A model generated the notes under the pieces. The model saw only the letters and a program-made list of their open reading frames with translations. It was not told where the DNA came from and ran no database searches. Shown here one piece after another: positions 1 to 8,975 of a stretch of 64,000 nt of DNA (position 1 is the first letter of the stretch; each line of letters opens with the position of its first letter). Source of the DNA: Symbiodinium natans (taxonomy: Eukaryota; Sar; Dinophyceae; Suessiales; Symbiodiniaceae); NCBI GenBank assembly GCA_905221605.1, contig CAJNDS010002225.1:5001-69000 (forward strand), written 5' to 3'. The position numbers were made by a program, and so were the translations under genes.

Positions 1-215
1 GGGATAGGGGCTTAGTCATGTTCAGGATTTCGGTTTAGGGTTTATTTAGGGTTTAGGGGTTTACCGGTTTAGAATTTAGGGCTGAGGGGTTAGGCTTTAG
101 GGTTTAGGGTTTAGGGTTTGGGGTTTGGGGTTTGGGTTTTGGGGTTTGGGGTTTGGGGTTTGGGGTTTGGGGTTTGGGGTTTGGGGTTTAGGGTTTAGGG
201 TTTAGGGTTTAGGGT
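1..215 (+). repeat. Interstitial telomere-like array (TTTAGGG, TTTGGGG)
   Basis: Degenerate TTTAGGG units at the left edge pass into a run of about eleven TTTGGGG units near 113-187 and then back to TTTAGGG. The block of one variant suggests local unequal exchange or slippage rather than random point mutation. No gene seen. Confidence 0.9.
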
Positions 216-285
216 CCTCGCGATTTGCAGGTGAAGTGTTGCCTTGAAGAGGACTCGCACGCTAGTGCTTGATCCGTGTTAATCT
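216..285 (-). CDS. Putative exon, weak
   Basis: This short island lies between a TTTAGGG array and a CCCTAAA array. On the minus strand, after GTAG, one frame is open and reads INTDQALACESSSRQHFTCK. It is too short to be convincing on its own; it is listed because many similar islands in the window are clearly better. Confidence 0.25.
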
Positions 286-319
286 ACCCTAAACCCTAAA
301 CCTAAACCCTAAACCCTAA

Positions 320-530
320 ACCCTAAAAGGGATCCAAAGTCTGGGCCCCAACCATGCATAGTGTATATCAAGGTTCTATAACAAGGGACCCAAATCAAGG
401 GCTCATACTTAAAACCTTAGAATACTTACATCGTCTCTTAGTATGGGCCCCTGCAAGGGTACTCTTATGTACTCAGCACCCCTGAAAGAAGGTAAGGGAC
501 CATAGTAAGGGCCCACGAAACTACCCTAAA
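320..530. repeat. Dispersed inverted-repeat element with GGGCCC arms
   Basis: The island contains CTTAGTATGGGCCCCTG and, 60 bp on, GGGACCATAGTAAGGGCCCA, which are imperfect inverted arms. A related copy lies at 61225-61370, and one diverged arm is near 22710. It looks like a small foldback or MITE-type element with no coding frame. Confidence 0.5.
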
Positions 531-574
531 CCCTAAACCCTAAACCCCAAACACTAAACCCTGAGGCCCCTTCG

Positions 575-658
575 TCAGGGGGCCGATAGGACGGTATCTT
601 CCTTCTTCTTGAGGGCAACCACGAACAGGTCCCCCAAAACATCGAAGGCTGTGTCGTA
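575..658 (-). CDS. Putative C-terminal exon
   Basis: The minus-strand frame reads YDTAFDVLGDLFVVALKKKE, then DTVLSAP and a TGA stop at 575-577. The amphipathic and hydrophobic character with a basic-acidic tail looks like real protein. A CCCTAAA array lies just downstream in plus coordinates and a C-run lies upstream (plus 663-678). No family recognised. Confidence 0.55.
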   Translation of the reverse strand, partial: YDTAFDVLGDLFVVALKKKEDTVLSAP

Positions 659-941
659 AGAGTACCCCCCCCCCCCCCACCCAAAGACACCATGGGTTTA
701 GGGTTTCGGGTTTAGGGGTTCGGGGTTTAGGGTTTATGGAGTTGTGAAAAAACAGACCAAATTATACGCGACAGCAGCGACGACAGTGCTTGAATGAACG
801 GTTTCTTCAATTTTAACGCAAACCCTGAGCGTTAAAGCCATCCCCCCAAAAAAAAAACAACAATAAAGAATACATAACAATAAATAAATAGATAAAGTCC
901 CCTCTGCAAGGGAGGTTCATTTTCGAAATATGACTTTCAAA

Positions 942-962
942 CTCGGGGGGGGGGGGGGGGGG
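942..962 (+). repeat. Poly-G tract
   Basis: A run of about twenty G sits in an otherwise AT-rich island (780-1100) that also holds an (AT)n stretch near 1078-1092. No coding frame here is believable; the open minus frame across it is low-complexity Pro/Phe. Confidence 0.8.
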
Positions 963-1101
963 CAAGGGATGACATTGAAGTAGGGTATATGTTTCTTGTG
1001 CCCCCAAAAGGACACCAGGTATATACACTCACCAAAATTAAAAAAGGAACCTTATATACACTCACCAAGAACAGAAATATATATATATATATACACTCGT
1101 A

Positions 1102-1166
1102 CTAAGCCGCTTTGGGTTGGCGGACTCCTCCGCCTTGCCAATCTAGTGCTCTGACGAAATCTCTGC
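1102..1166 (-). CDS. Putative C-terminal exon
   Basis: After a minus-strand acceptor-like TCTAG, the frame reads RDFVRALDWQGGGVRQPKAA and ends in TAG at 1102-1104. It is short but has normal protein composition. No family recognised. Confidence 0.45.
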
Positions 1167-1271
1167 CTAGACCCGGGAGGAGCCTAGGAATAAAAAAGGG
1201 TACCCTTTTCGGTTTTTAAGGGGATTATCAAGGAACCCCAACCCTAACAAAAAAAAGAAAAAAGGGCCTAC

Positions 1272-1447
1272 TCCCGGCCCTAGTTGCGTCATCCAAAATG
1301 CTGCGAATCTCATCCAACTTCGTCGCAGGCATCACTTCCTCAAAGGCCTTGATGGGGTCAGCGGCGGCTTTTGCCATGAACTTTGCGATGTTCTGCTCTG
1401 CCTTTTGAACCCAGAGACTCCAAGAACCCTTCATTGAGGAATACCCC
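1272..1447 (-). CDS. Putative exon, helical protein segment
   Basis: The minus frame reads MKGSWSLWVQKAEQNIAKFM, then AKAAADPIKAFEEVMPATKL and DEIRSILDDAT. This is well-formed amphipathic helix with alternating acidic and basic residues. An ATG is available at 1434, but the frame extends upstream (GYSS) to an AG at about 1447, so this may be internal. Past about 1272 the frame runs into Phe-rich A/T sequence, consistent with an intron. No family recognised. Confidence 0.65.
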
Positions 1448-1589
1448 TTGAAATTACAACAGGGACCTGAAGATGATTTAAGGTAGATTACCTTAGGGGT
1501 TTTGGAGTCTCTGGGAAGAACAGGCCCTAAACCCTAAACCCTAAACCCTAAACCCTTAACCCTAAACCCTAAGCCGTAAGCCCTAAACC

Positions 1590-1693
1590 CACAACTTGAC
1601 GGCTGATGGACTGGGTCAGCTTGGGAACCTTCAGCAGCTTCGCGTCCTCGGTAGTGCCACCGCCCCAAATCGGAGCGAAAAAGGAGTCAGACC
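1590..1693 (-). CDS. Putative exon behind a TTTCAG acceptor
   Basis: The minus frame reads SDSFFAPIWGGGTTEDAKLL, then KVPKLTQSISRQVV. It begins exactly where a minus-strand TTTCAGGG array ends (TTTCAG|GG) and ends at a TTTAGGG-type stretch with a possible GG|GTTTAG donor. Together with the exon at 1272-1447 it probably belongs to one minus-strand gene. Confidence 0.65.
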
Positions 1694-1848
1694 CTGAAAC
1701 CCTGAAACCCTGAAACCCTGAAACCCTGAAACCCTGAAACCCTGAAACCCTGAAACCCTGAAGCCCTGAAGCCCTGAAGCCCTGAAACCCTGAAACCCTG
1801 AAACCCTGAAACCCTGAAACCCTGAAACCCTGAAACCCTGAAACCCTC
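1690..1848 (-). repeat. 8-bp array CCCTGAAA/CCCTGAAG
   Basis: About twenty units of an 8-bp telomere-like variant (TTTCAGGG on the minus strand). Because 8 is not a multiple of 3, the array is open in several frames as VSGFQGFR-type repeats; these open frames are artefacts of the repeat. On the minus strand it ends directly at the exon at 1590-1693. Confidence 0.9.
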
Positions 1849-1854
1849 GACCTC

Positions 1855-1897
1855 CCAGCCACTGCCGACTGTCAACCCATGAGCCGAGAAGCCTATG
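1855..1897 (-). CDS. Putative short exon, weak
   Basis: After a minus-strand CCATAG the frame reads GFSAHGLTVGSGWEVE, and it ends where the TTTCAGGG array begins. Very short; included because of position and composition. Confidence 0.3.
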
Positions 1898-2268
1898 GCA
1901 AAACAAAAAACGCTAGGTTGGCCCTCTAAACCCTCTGAAACGTGTTTATTCCTAAAGATCTTCCTCTTAAACCCAAACAAACATCCCAAGGGCCTAAACC
2001 CTAAGTCCGAAACCCTAAACCCTAAACCATAAGCCGCTACCATCTGGCCTCTCGCGCGGCCTACAAGTCCTAAACCCGCGAAGCCAGGTCTAACGAAACC
2101 TCCAAACCCCAAAGTACGACTAAACCCTATAACCCTATAACGCTATAACTCTAGGGGGGGGGGGGGGGCAACCCGTTTAGTAGTAGGGGAAGGGATTACA
2201 TACACGCCCGTTTTTGGGCACCCAAAACAACTTCAACTCCAGCCTTTTGTCACACTTGCCACAGCCAT

Positions 2269-2337
2269 TTAGACTTCGTCCTTCTTGAGAGCCTTGAAGT
2301 ACTCTTTCCAACAGCCTTTCAAAAACAAGACCCCGCC
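2269..2337 (-). CDS. Putative C-terminal exon
   Basis: It follows a minus-strand TTTAG|GG. The frame reads VLFLKGCWKEYFKALKKDEV and ends in TAA at 2269-2271. The strongly protein-like helix and clean stop make it one of the clearer islands. The array unit itself would provide the splice acceptor. Confidence 0.6.
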   Translation of the reverse strand, partial: GGVLFLKGCWKEYFKALKKDEV

Positions 2338-2379
2338 CTAAACCCAACAGCCCTAAGCGTGGCGGCAAGAGAACCCTCC

Positions 2380-2510
2380 AAACCCTAAACCCTAAACAAT
2401 AAACCCTGCAGTAAACCCTACTCCCTAAACCCTAAACCCTAAGCCCTAAACCCTAAACCCTAAACCCTAAACATTAAACCCGAAGCCCTACACCGCATAG
2501 AACCCAAGGC
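2380..2510 (-). repeat. CCCTAAA array
   Basis: Runs of CCCTAAA with scattered point variants between two exon-like islands. No gene. Confidence 0.9.
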
Positions 2511-2707
2511 CAAACCCTGAATCCAACACCAAAACTTGAGTGCCTTCGCTATTTCGGCTGGTTCTTAGCAGGAAATGAAGGAATGATGGCCCTATATATA
2601 CCCTTTAAGAGATTATCTAGGGCCCTCATTCCCTCACTCCCCCTAAACCCTAAACCCTAAACCCTGAACCCTAAGCCCTCATTCCCTACTAAGAACCAGG
2701 GGGTATT

Positions 2708-2776
2708 TCAGGTATCCGGCGACGCCTCAGCGAGTTCCTGTCGCAACTGCTGCCGGATCTCAAGCTCCGCCACCTT
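2708..2776 (-). CDS. Putative exon, coiled-coil-like
   Basis: The minus frame reads KVAELEIRQQLRQELAEASP, then DT and TGA. Heptad-like spacing of Leu/Ile and charged residues suggests coiled coil. The stop may be genuine, or the exon may end just before it. The plus strand is also open here but with poorer composition. Confidence 0.55.
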   Translation of the reverse strand, partial: KVAELEIRQQLRQELAEASPDT

Positions 2777-2779
2777 TGG

Positions 2780-3045
2780 TTAGGGTTCAGGGTTTAGAGT
2801 TTAGGGTTTAGGGTTTAGGGTTTAGGGTTTAGGGTTTAGGGTTTAGGGTTTAGGGTTTAGGGTTTAGGGTTTAGGGTTTAGGGTGTAGGGTTTAGGGTGT
2901 AGGGTTTAGGGTTTCGGGTTGACGGTTTCGGGTTTGTGGTTTAGGGTCTAGGGTTAAGGGTCTGGGTTTCAGGGTTTCAGGGTTCGGGGTTCAGGGTTTA
3001 AGGTTTAGGGTTTAGGGTTTAGGGTTTAGGGTATAGGGTATAGGG
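2780..3045 (+). repeat. TTTAGGG array
   Basis: About thirty-five units of TTTAGGG with GTGTAGGG, TTTCGGG and TTCAGGG variants. No gene. Confidence 0.95.
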
Positions 3046-3163
3046 TCCCTCGCACCCAGGGGAACCTCCCCACCCAAAACAAGGCCCAATAAAAACCAAA
3101 CGAAGCTTAGGCCTGAGGGATTTGCGACTTGGCATTACAGGGTCGGTTGTAAACCCTAAACTT

Positions 3164-3264
3164 GGGATGTCCCGCTTTATACGATCAGTCCTTCATAAGG
3201 ATTCTAGTACCCCCCATATATTATGATCCCCATTAAGGACTGTTAGTAGCAGGGTGAACATCAC
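3164..3264. mobile_element. Foldback element family 1, uninterrupted copy
   Basis: Inverted arms: the left begins GGGATGTCCCGCTTTATACG and the right ends GACTGTTAGTAGCAGGGTGA. The core contains GTACCCCCCATA. Related copies are at 16002-16098, 51981-52186 (split), 57505-57629 (split), 60608-60710 and 63901-64000. About 100 bp and non-coding, so MITE-like. Confidence 0.55.
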
Positions 3265-3517
3265 AACCCTAAACCCTCAACTACCCTAAACCCTAAACCC
3301 TAAACCCTAAACCCTAAACCCTCAACCCAAACGTCGGGTTTTACAACGCCCTGTCTCATCCCAGAAGCAACTGTGCCCTGTCCACGGTAGGAAGGCTCAG
3401 GGCTTGGGGCTTCGGGCTGAGGGCTTAGTGCTTAGTGCTTCGGGGTTAAGATTTAGGGGGTTTAGTATAAACCCTAAACCCTAAACCCTTAATCCTTTCG
3501 GGAGCCAGAAATAGACA

Positions 3518-3614
3518 GGGTTTCGTGTTTGAACGCATCTCTGCCCAAGAAGCGGGGACCCCTAGGAATTTGGGGCTTGGGAGGTTCTTCAGGGCCTTCA
3601 GGGGGTTTATGTAG
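3518..3614 (+). CDS. Putative C-terminal exon
   Basis: After an acceptor-like TAGACAG the plus frame reads GFVFERISAQEAGTPRNLGL, then GRFFRAFRGFM and TAG. Good composition; no family recognised. Confidence 0.5.
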
Positions 3615-3682
3615 GCTTCAGCTCAGGGCTTGTGGGGCTTCAGGTTGCTAGGATTCTGGGACAACCCCTGGTCTAGGATCTT

Positions 3683-3862
3683 GGGTTTAGGGTTTAGGAT
3701 TTAGGGTTTAGGGTTTAGGGGTTAGGGTTTAGGGTTTAGGGTTTAGGGGTTAGGGTTTAGGGTTTAGGGTTTAGGGTTTAGGGTCTAGGGTTTAGGGTTT
3801 AGGGTTTGGGGTTTAGGGTTTAGGGTTTAGGTTTAGGGTTTAGGGTTGAGGGTTCGGGGTCT
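3683..3862 (+). repeat. TTTAGGG array
   Basis: About twenty-four units of TTTAGGG, with single TTAGGG and TTTGGGG variants. Confidence 0.95.
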
Positions 3863-3901
3863 TAAAGGTTTAGGGATGAGGGTTTAGCCTTATACTAGAC
3901 C

Positions 3902-3988
3902 CTATGACACAAAGTGACAGAGGCTCATCACAGCACCGCAGATAATCACCAAGGCCGGCACAGGCAGATGTGGCTTGGAGTCAAGCTC
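3902..3988 (-). CDS. Putative C-terminal exon with hydrophobic tail
   Basis: It follows minus-strand CCTCCCAG. The frame reads ELDSKPHLPVPALVIICGAV, then MSLCHFVS and TAG. The hydrophobic stretch could be a tail anchor or half of a membrane span. No family recognised. Confidence 0.5.
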   Translation of the reverse strand, partial: ELDSKPHLPVPALVIICGAVMSLCHFVS

Positions 3989-4009
3989 CTGGGAGGACTA
4001 CCCCTCTAT

Positions 4010-4190
4010 AACCCCCCCCCCCCCCACCACTCCCCCTGTCAATAGCCTCTGAGATGCTTTAGGTATATTGGTAGGTTTCTTTATAAGCTTTATACAGGGA
4101 TCAGGGGGGGCGGGGGCCCCCTGTTTAGGGTCAAGACTCTTGTGAAGGACGATAGGTTAAGCTGCCATACTAGGGTTAGATAGCAATCCT
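4010..4190. other. Unassigned stretch with a C-run
   Basis: It holds a C-run (about 4012-4025), a G-rich stretch near 4105-4120 and no believable open frame. Confidence 0.5.
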
Positions 4191-4300
4191 AAACCCTGAC
4201 CCTAAACCCTAAACCCTAAACCCTAAGCCCTAAACCCTAAACCCTAAACCCTAAACCCTAAACCCTAAACCCTAAACCCTAAACCCTAAACCCTAAACCC
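4190..4300 (-). repeat. CCCTAAA array
   Basis: About fifteen uninterrupted CCCTAAA units ending in a C-run directly before the exon-like island at 4307. Confidence 0.95.
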
Positions 4301-4306
4301 CCCCCC

Positions 4307-4396
4307 CGCGGGCGCCCCCTTTGAGGTGGCCTCCAGCTGCCGCGTGTACGCCAAGACCACCAAGCGGTGCAACTCGGGGGTCGCCCTGGCATGGGG
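4307..4396 (+). CDS. Putative exon
   Basis: The plus frame reads APFEVASSCRVYAKTTKRCN, then SGVALAWGS. GC-rich with strong coding character. The 3' edge is GGGGA|GTTTAGGG, so the first array unit would supply a GT donor. No family recognised. Confidence 0.6.
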
Positions 4397-4600
4397 GAGT
4401 TTAGGGTTTGGGGATTTAGGGTTTAGGGTTTAGGGTTTAGGGTTTAGGGTTTGGGGTTTGGGGTTTAGGGTTTTGGGAGTTTTGGGGGAAGGAGGGAGGG
4501 GGGAGGCCAGACACCTTGAGCATTTTATAAGATCAATGGTTGAGGGCTTGAGGGGTTAAGGGTTTAGAGGTTTAGGGGTTGGAGAGGCCTGTCGGTTTTA
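4397..4600 (+). repeat. TTTAGGG/TTTGGGG array and unassigned flank
   Basis: A short array followed by G-rich degenerate telomere-like sequence. No gene. Confidence 0.8.
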
Positions 4601-5379
4601 GGCTCCTGTCCTACATCTTGAGGCAAAAGTGGGAAAAAGGGGCCTTTGGCTGATTTCAGGGTTTCTCCACAGCTGGGCATTTCTTTTTGGGGTCCTTCAG
4701 AAATGAAGGAGCTACTATTTTGGGGGATAATGGCGGGGATTCACCTTTTTGCCGGGCGCGGGATTTAAGACGTCCCTTGGTTTTAATTGGACAAAGAGAG
4801 GTTTTTGGGCGGTTTTTCCTGAAATTGGGTGTTGGTGCTTGTTGCAAGACACAGTTCGGGAAGTTGTAATATTAGTAATATCTAAGCCCCGCACCCAGCC
4901 TGCGACGTATGCTTGAGAACCTTCAATGCTAAGTATTGGCCAAGTACTCATTTGAGAGGGTTGGCTGGCTGGAGGTTGATCGGATTGACGGCAGGGTATT
5001 TGTTGGCAGGAAGTGCAGGAGTAAGTCTTGCTGGTGACGGGCGCGCGAGGTTCAAGGCCCCCACTTAAGGGAATCTGTATTGGTCCGACCATGAAGATCT
5101 CAACCCATCACACGTCATCATCGTATATGTGGCATCTTATATGTTCGGCCTTTTATCTACATGCCGAGTAAGGGGTGATTGGCAGGGCTTTTACTGCAAC
5201 AGTCATAAGGAAACAACAAGCGATGTTATTTCGGAGTGGAAACTGTCTGGAGCCTCTAGGGACGGACCCCCGAGTAGGCCTAGAAAAACAGTAAACTCCA
5301 GAGTTGCAGACAGCTCACAGAGAAAAGAGGAGGGCGTCTTCAATCCGCGCCCCCGCCGCCCTGTTTAGGAAATACCCAA
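4600..5379. other. Unique sequence downstream of the RCC1-like gene, no gene assigned
   Basis: This 0.8 kb lies 3' of the minus-strand gene at 5380-6879. Open frames of 60-125 codons exist on both strands, but they overlap one another, lack motifs and none is preferred. It may be 3'UTR and spacer. Confidence 0.4.
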
Positions 5380-6879
5380 TCAAGCCTTAGGATCGGCTAT
5401 CGTCCTCAACTGATCTTGGACGGCGCTGCTGTCGCCGGCGCCAGAGTGAGCATTGCCCCAAGTCACCACCGATCCATCAGCCCGGATCGCTGCAAAAGCC
5501 GAAATTGAAGCTTGAACCTGCTGCACATTCTTGAGCTGCTCTTGTACAGCACTGCTGTCGCCACCATTGAAAGGAAAGCCCCAGGTCACCACAGATCCAT
5601 CAGCCCGGATCGCGGAAAACGCGCTTGAACAAGCTTGCACCTGCTGCACGTTCTTGAGCTGCTCTTGTACATCACTGCTGTCGCCGCCAGCGTCAGCAAG
5701 GCCCCAGGTCACCACAGATCCATCAGCCCGAATCGCAGCAAATGCCTGATCAGAAGCTTGCACCTCCTGCACGTTTTTGAGCTGATCTTGGACGGCACTG
5801 CTGTCGCCGCCATACTCAGCAGAGCCCCAGGTCACCACAGATCCATCAGCCCGGATCGCGGCAAACGCAGTAGGAGTAGCTTGCACCTGCTGCACGTTCT
5901 TCAGCTGATCTTGTACGGCACTGCTGTCGCCACCATCGCCAGCGAAGCCCCAAGTCACCACAGATCCATCAGCCCGGATCGCGGCAAACGCACTAGAAGA
6001 AGCTTGCACCTGCTGCACATTCTTCAGCTGATCTTGCACAGCACTGCTGTCCCCGCCATGGTCAGCCTTGCCCCAGGTCACCACAGATCCATCAGCCCGG
6101 ATCGCAGCAAACGCCCCATCAGAAGCTTGCACCTGCTGCACATTCTTGAGCTGCTCTTGCGCAGCTCTGCTATCACCACCGCATTCAGCGTCGCCCCAGG
6201 TCACTACAAATCCATCAGCCCGGATCGCAGCAAAAGCCCATATTGAAGCTTGAACCTGCTGCACATTCTTGAGCTGCTCTCGTACAGCACTGCTGTCGCC
6301 ACCATGGTCAGCAAAGCCCCAGGTCACCACAGATCCATCACCCCGGATTGCGGCGAAAGCTAAATTGGTTGCCTGCACCTGCTGCACGTTCTTCAGCTGA
6401 TCTTGCACGGCACTGCTGTCGCCGCCGGCGCCAGCAAGGCCCCAGGTCACCACAGATCCATCAGCTCGGATCGCAGCAAACGATCCAGAAGAAGCTTGTA
6501 GCTGCTCCACGTTCTTCAGCTGATCTTGTACGGCACTGCTGTCACCACCGTTCCGATCATCGCCCCAGGTCACCACACATCCATCACCCAGGAGTGCAGC
6601 AAACGCAACAGGGTCGTGGAGCACATCCCAAAGTCCGATTCTTGAAGCCACTAGTCGAACCTGTCTCACATGCAGGGTCAGCACAGCATCGTTCTGTAAA
6701 CGTGCTCGCTTGACAGTACCTCCGGCCAGCGCATCTCCAGAGGCAGTCAACAGCCTTCCCTTTCCAACTCCTAGAGCACCCTGGGCTCTTTGGCACAAGC
6801 TGGCAACAGACTCTTCTGGTGCCGTTGACAAAGTCACGCTCCCGCCACTCAGGAGGTGCACATGGACTGAAATCGACAT
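5380..6879 (-). CDS. Ubiquitin-like domain plus ten RCC1-type repeats, single exon
   Basis: This 499-residue minus-strand frame runs from an ATG at 6879 (preceded by CACC) to a TGA at 5380. Residues 1 to about 78 look like a ubiquitin-like fold (ISVHVHLLSGGSVTLSTAPE, GRLLTASGDALAGG, DAVLTLHVR). From about residue 100 there are ten near-identical 41-residue units with the core FAAIRADGSVVTWG, a variable loop of about four residues, GGDSSAVQDQLKNVQQVQA. RADGSVVTWG resembles the blade strands of RCC1 propellers, so a beta-propeller is likely. Many dinoflagellate proteins of this type are annotated as HERC-like from the repeat alone; no HECT domain is present here, so ubiquitin-ligase activity should not be assumed. 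The DNA repeat period is 123 bp with high identity. It is unusual in having no introns among otherwise fragmented genes, and could be a retrocopy. Confidence 0.85.
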   Translation of the reverse strand: MSISVHVHLLSGGSVTLSTAPEESVASLCQRAQGALGVGKGRLLTASGDALAGGTVKRARLQNDAVLTLHVRQVRLVASRIGLWDVLHDPVAFAALLGDGCVVTWGDDRNGGDSSAVQDQLKNVEQLQASSGSFAAIRADGSVVTWGLAGAGGDSSAVQDQLKNVQQVQATNLAFAAIRGDGSVVTWGFADHGGDSSAVREQLKNVQQVQASIWAFAAIRADGFVVTWGDAECGGDSRAAQEQLKNVQQVQASDGAFAAIRADGSVVTWGKADHGGDSSAVQDQLKNVQQVQASSSAFAAIRADGSVVTWGFAGDGGDSSAVQDQLKNVQQVQATPTAFAAIRADGSVVTWGSAEYGGDSSAVQDQLKNVQEVQASDQAFAAIRADGSVVTWGLADAGGDSSDVQEQLKNVQQVQACSSAFSAIRADGSVVTWGFPFNGGDSSAVQEQLKNVQQVQASISAFAAIRADGSVVTWGNAHSGAGDSSAVQDQLRTIADPKA

Positions 6880-7030
6880 GGTGCCGCCTCAGGCACGCCT
6901 CTTCATGGGAACGGGTGCAGATATGTCAAGATGTCAACTTTGCTGATGCAGATTCGCCTTCAACCAACCAAAGTGTGCTTGTGGTGCAAACCGCCGCAGT
7001 GCTACCATGTGCTACCCCCCAATTCTTGTA
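6880..7030 (-). promoter_or_regulatory. 5' flank/UTR of the RCC1-like gene
   Basis: About 150 bp of unique sequence separates the ATG from a CCCTAAA array at 7030. I see no TATA-like motif and no complete spliced-leader relic. Several AG dinucleotides upstream of the ATG could accept a trans-spliced leader, but none can be chosen. Confidence 0.35.
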
Positions 7031-7077
7031 ACCCTAAACCCTAAACCCTAAACCCTAGACCCTGACCCTAAACCCTA

Positions 7078-7137
7078 GAGCCACAGCAGCTTTGCTCCAA
7101 GGTGCAAAACTTAAAGAACAAAAACGGATGTCGATGA
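7078..7137 (+). CDS. Putative short exon, weak
   Basis: The plus frame reads EPQQLCSKVQNLKNKNGCR and ends in TGA. Its orientation is opposite to the neighbouring gene. Composition is protein-like but it is short. Confidence 0.3.
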   Translation, partial: EPQQLCSKVQNLKNKNGCR

Positions 7138-7182
7138 AAGTTGGGTCCAGGCTTTCCCGGCTTGATGTGTGCGCCTGTAAAG

Positions 7183-7535
7183 TTTAGGGTTTAGGGTTTA
7201 GCGTTGAGGGTTTAGGGTTTACGGTTTAGGGTTTAGGGTTGAGGGTTTAGGGTTTAGGGTTGAGGTTTGAGGGTTTAGGGTTTAGGGTTTCGGGTTTCGG
7301 GTTTAGGGTTTAGGGTTTAGGGTTTCGGGTTGAGGGTTTAGGGTTTAGGGTTGAGGGTTTAGGGTTGAGGGTTTAGGGTTGAGGGTTTAGGGTTTAGGGT
7401 TTAGGGTTTAGGGTTGAGGGTTTAGGGTTGAGGGTTGAGGGTTGAGGGTTTGCGGTTTACGGTTTAGGGTTTAGGGTTTAGGGTTTAGGGTTTAGGGTTT
7501 AGGGTTTAGGGTTTAGAGTTTAGGGTTTAGGGCTT
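7183..7535 (+). repeat. TTTAGGG/TTGAGGG mixed array
   Basis: About fifty units with TTGAGGG interspersed singly among TTTAGGG, plus TTTCGGG and TTTACGG variants. No gene. Confidence 0.95.
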
Positions 7536-7714
7536 GGGTCATGTCCTGTTTGCGTGACAAAACCACCATGGATTGAGGCTCCAAGCCAAAACCGGAAGCC
7601 AAACCAGGGGACAGATCTAGTTGAGAGGCCTCAATAGAATAGGGTTTCGGGTTTCGGGTTTCGGGTTTAGGGTTTGGGGTTTAGGGTTTTGGGGGTATCA
7701 TAGTATACTTATAT

Positions 7715-7833
7715 ATAAAGACCTAAGGAAAGTGTTGTGCGATGCGGCGCGACGCCCCCTAGGCTTGTCTGAAGACCTGTGTAGCTCCCGGAACCAGACG
7801 CGCGTGAGAAACATCAGCACGATCAGGAAATGA
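7715..7833 (+). CDS. Putative C-terminal exon
   Basis: The plus frame reads KDLRKVLCDAARRPLGLSED, then LCSSRNQTRVRNISTIRK and TGA at 7831-7833. Strong coding composition. The upstream edge is uncertain because AT-rich sequence precedes it. No family recognised. Confidence 0.55.
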
Positions 7834-8084
7834 GGAAACCCCAAACCCGAAACCCTAAACCCGAAACCCTAAACCCTAAATCCTGAACCCAAACGGTTGA
7901 GACGGGAGCGCTTGCGGGGGTATAGGTTCTTTCAATTCAGGGTGCGCGCCTGATCGAGACACCCGAAACCCCGAAACACTAGTGTAGACCGCTTAGGGCT
8001 TAGGGTTAAGGAGTTGGGGTTTAGGGTTTAGGGTTTCGGGTCTAGGGTTTAGGGCGAATTAGGGCCTAAGGCCCGAATTCCTGA

Positions 8085-8157
8085 ACCTGCCAACCGGTCC
8101 TCAGCATCAGCTGATCGTAGGAGGGCCTCCCCTCCACCGGTCGCACCTGGGCTGCGG
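8085..8157 (-). CDS. Putative exon
   Basis: The minus frame reads AAQVRPVEGRPSYDQLMLRT, then GWQVQEF. It starts after a CAG-like edge at the junction with the TTTAGGG array (8157). No family recognised. Confidence 0.5.
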
Positions 8158-8350
8158 TTTAGGGTTTAGGGTTTAGGGTTTAGGGTTTAGGGTTTAGGGT
8201 TGAGGGTTGAGGGTTGAGGGTTTAGGGTTTCGGGTTTCGGGTTTCGGGTTTCGGGTTTGGGGTTTGGGGTTTGGGGTTTGGGGTTTGGGGTTTAGGGTTT
8301 AGGGTTTGGGTTGAGGGTTTCGGGTTTAGGGTTGAGGGTTGAGGGTTTAG
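8158..8350 (+). repeat. TTTAGGG, TTGAGGG, TTTCGGG and TTTGGGG blocks
   Basis: Successive short blocks of one variant each (TTTAGGG, then TTGAGGG, TTTCGGG, TTTGGGG), a clear example of local homogenisation. Confidence 0.95.
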
Positions 8351-8469
8351 GGCTCACTCTGCTCAGCTTACCAGCCAGACAGGGGGACCCCTGCCAACCC
8401 CGAAATCCTGAGCACCGAAACCCGCAACGGTCTCTTCGCAACATCTCGGCAGGTTCTTCATGGACTGTG

Positions 8470-8700
8470 GGTTTCCCTACTACTATAGGGGCCTTAATAA
8501 TTGGAAAAGGCTTTTGGGGGGTACTTCTAGTATAACAACCAACAAAGGGACCAAAAGGGAATACTATTAGTAATTATTCCGACCCCTGTAGTACCCCCCT
8601 CTATACTATTCCCCCCCAGGTTCCCTCCTTAAACAACCTGAATTAGGCTTGATTATCCCTAAATAGTCTTTATTCTGCGGGGTAGCATAGAGGGGTGTGG
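8470..8700. mobile_element. Foldback element family 2
   Basis: It contains GGGAATACTATTAGTAATTA followed by TTCCGACCCCTGTAGTACCC, with an inverted partner upstream (ACTACTATAGGGGCC, GGGGGGTACTTCTAG). A related copy at 61040-61092 shares GGGAATACTATTAGTA and CCGACCCCTGTAGT. Non-coding, MITE-like. Confidence 0.45.
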
Positions 8701-8895
8701 TGGGGGAACCCAGGAAAGGTGCACATTGTGGAGAACAGAACATCTACCCCTCTAAACCATAAAACTGCAAACCCACTCGACCCTAACCCCCAACCCCAGA
8801 CCATTAGAACCAAACCCAACACCCGAAACCCTAAACCCTAAAATCCCAAAACCCGAAACCCTAAACCCTAAAAACCCTAACTTATGCCCTAAACC

Positions 8896-8975
8896 AACTC
8901 CACGGGCCGGCCCACGACCCCGAAAGACATCTTCCCAAGAAGCCGGCGCTCTGGAAAACACCCAGACCCCATCAA
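8896..8975 (-). CDS. Putative exon
   Basis: The minus frame reads DGVWVFSRAPASWEDVFRGR, then GPARGVG, and ends at a TTTAGGG unit. Protein-like composition; no family recognised. Confidence 0.5.

Noticed and set aside
1631-2112. Long frames of VSGFQGFR-type repeats on the minus strand
   Set aside because: They are the 8-bp TTTCAGGG array read through in several frames; only the non-repeat ends look coding.
1-4480. A chromosome end (true telomere)
   Set aside because: Arrays occur throughout the window in both orientations, with unique DNA on both sides, and with many variant units.
5531-6796. Plus-strand frames of 60-200 codons with Leu/His repeats
   Set aside because: They are antisense shadows of the RCC1-like gene; the repeat keeps them open.
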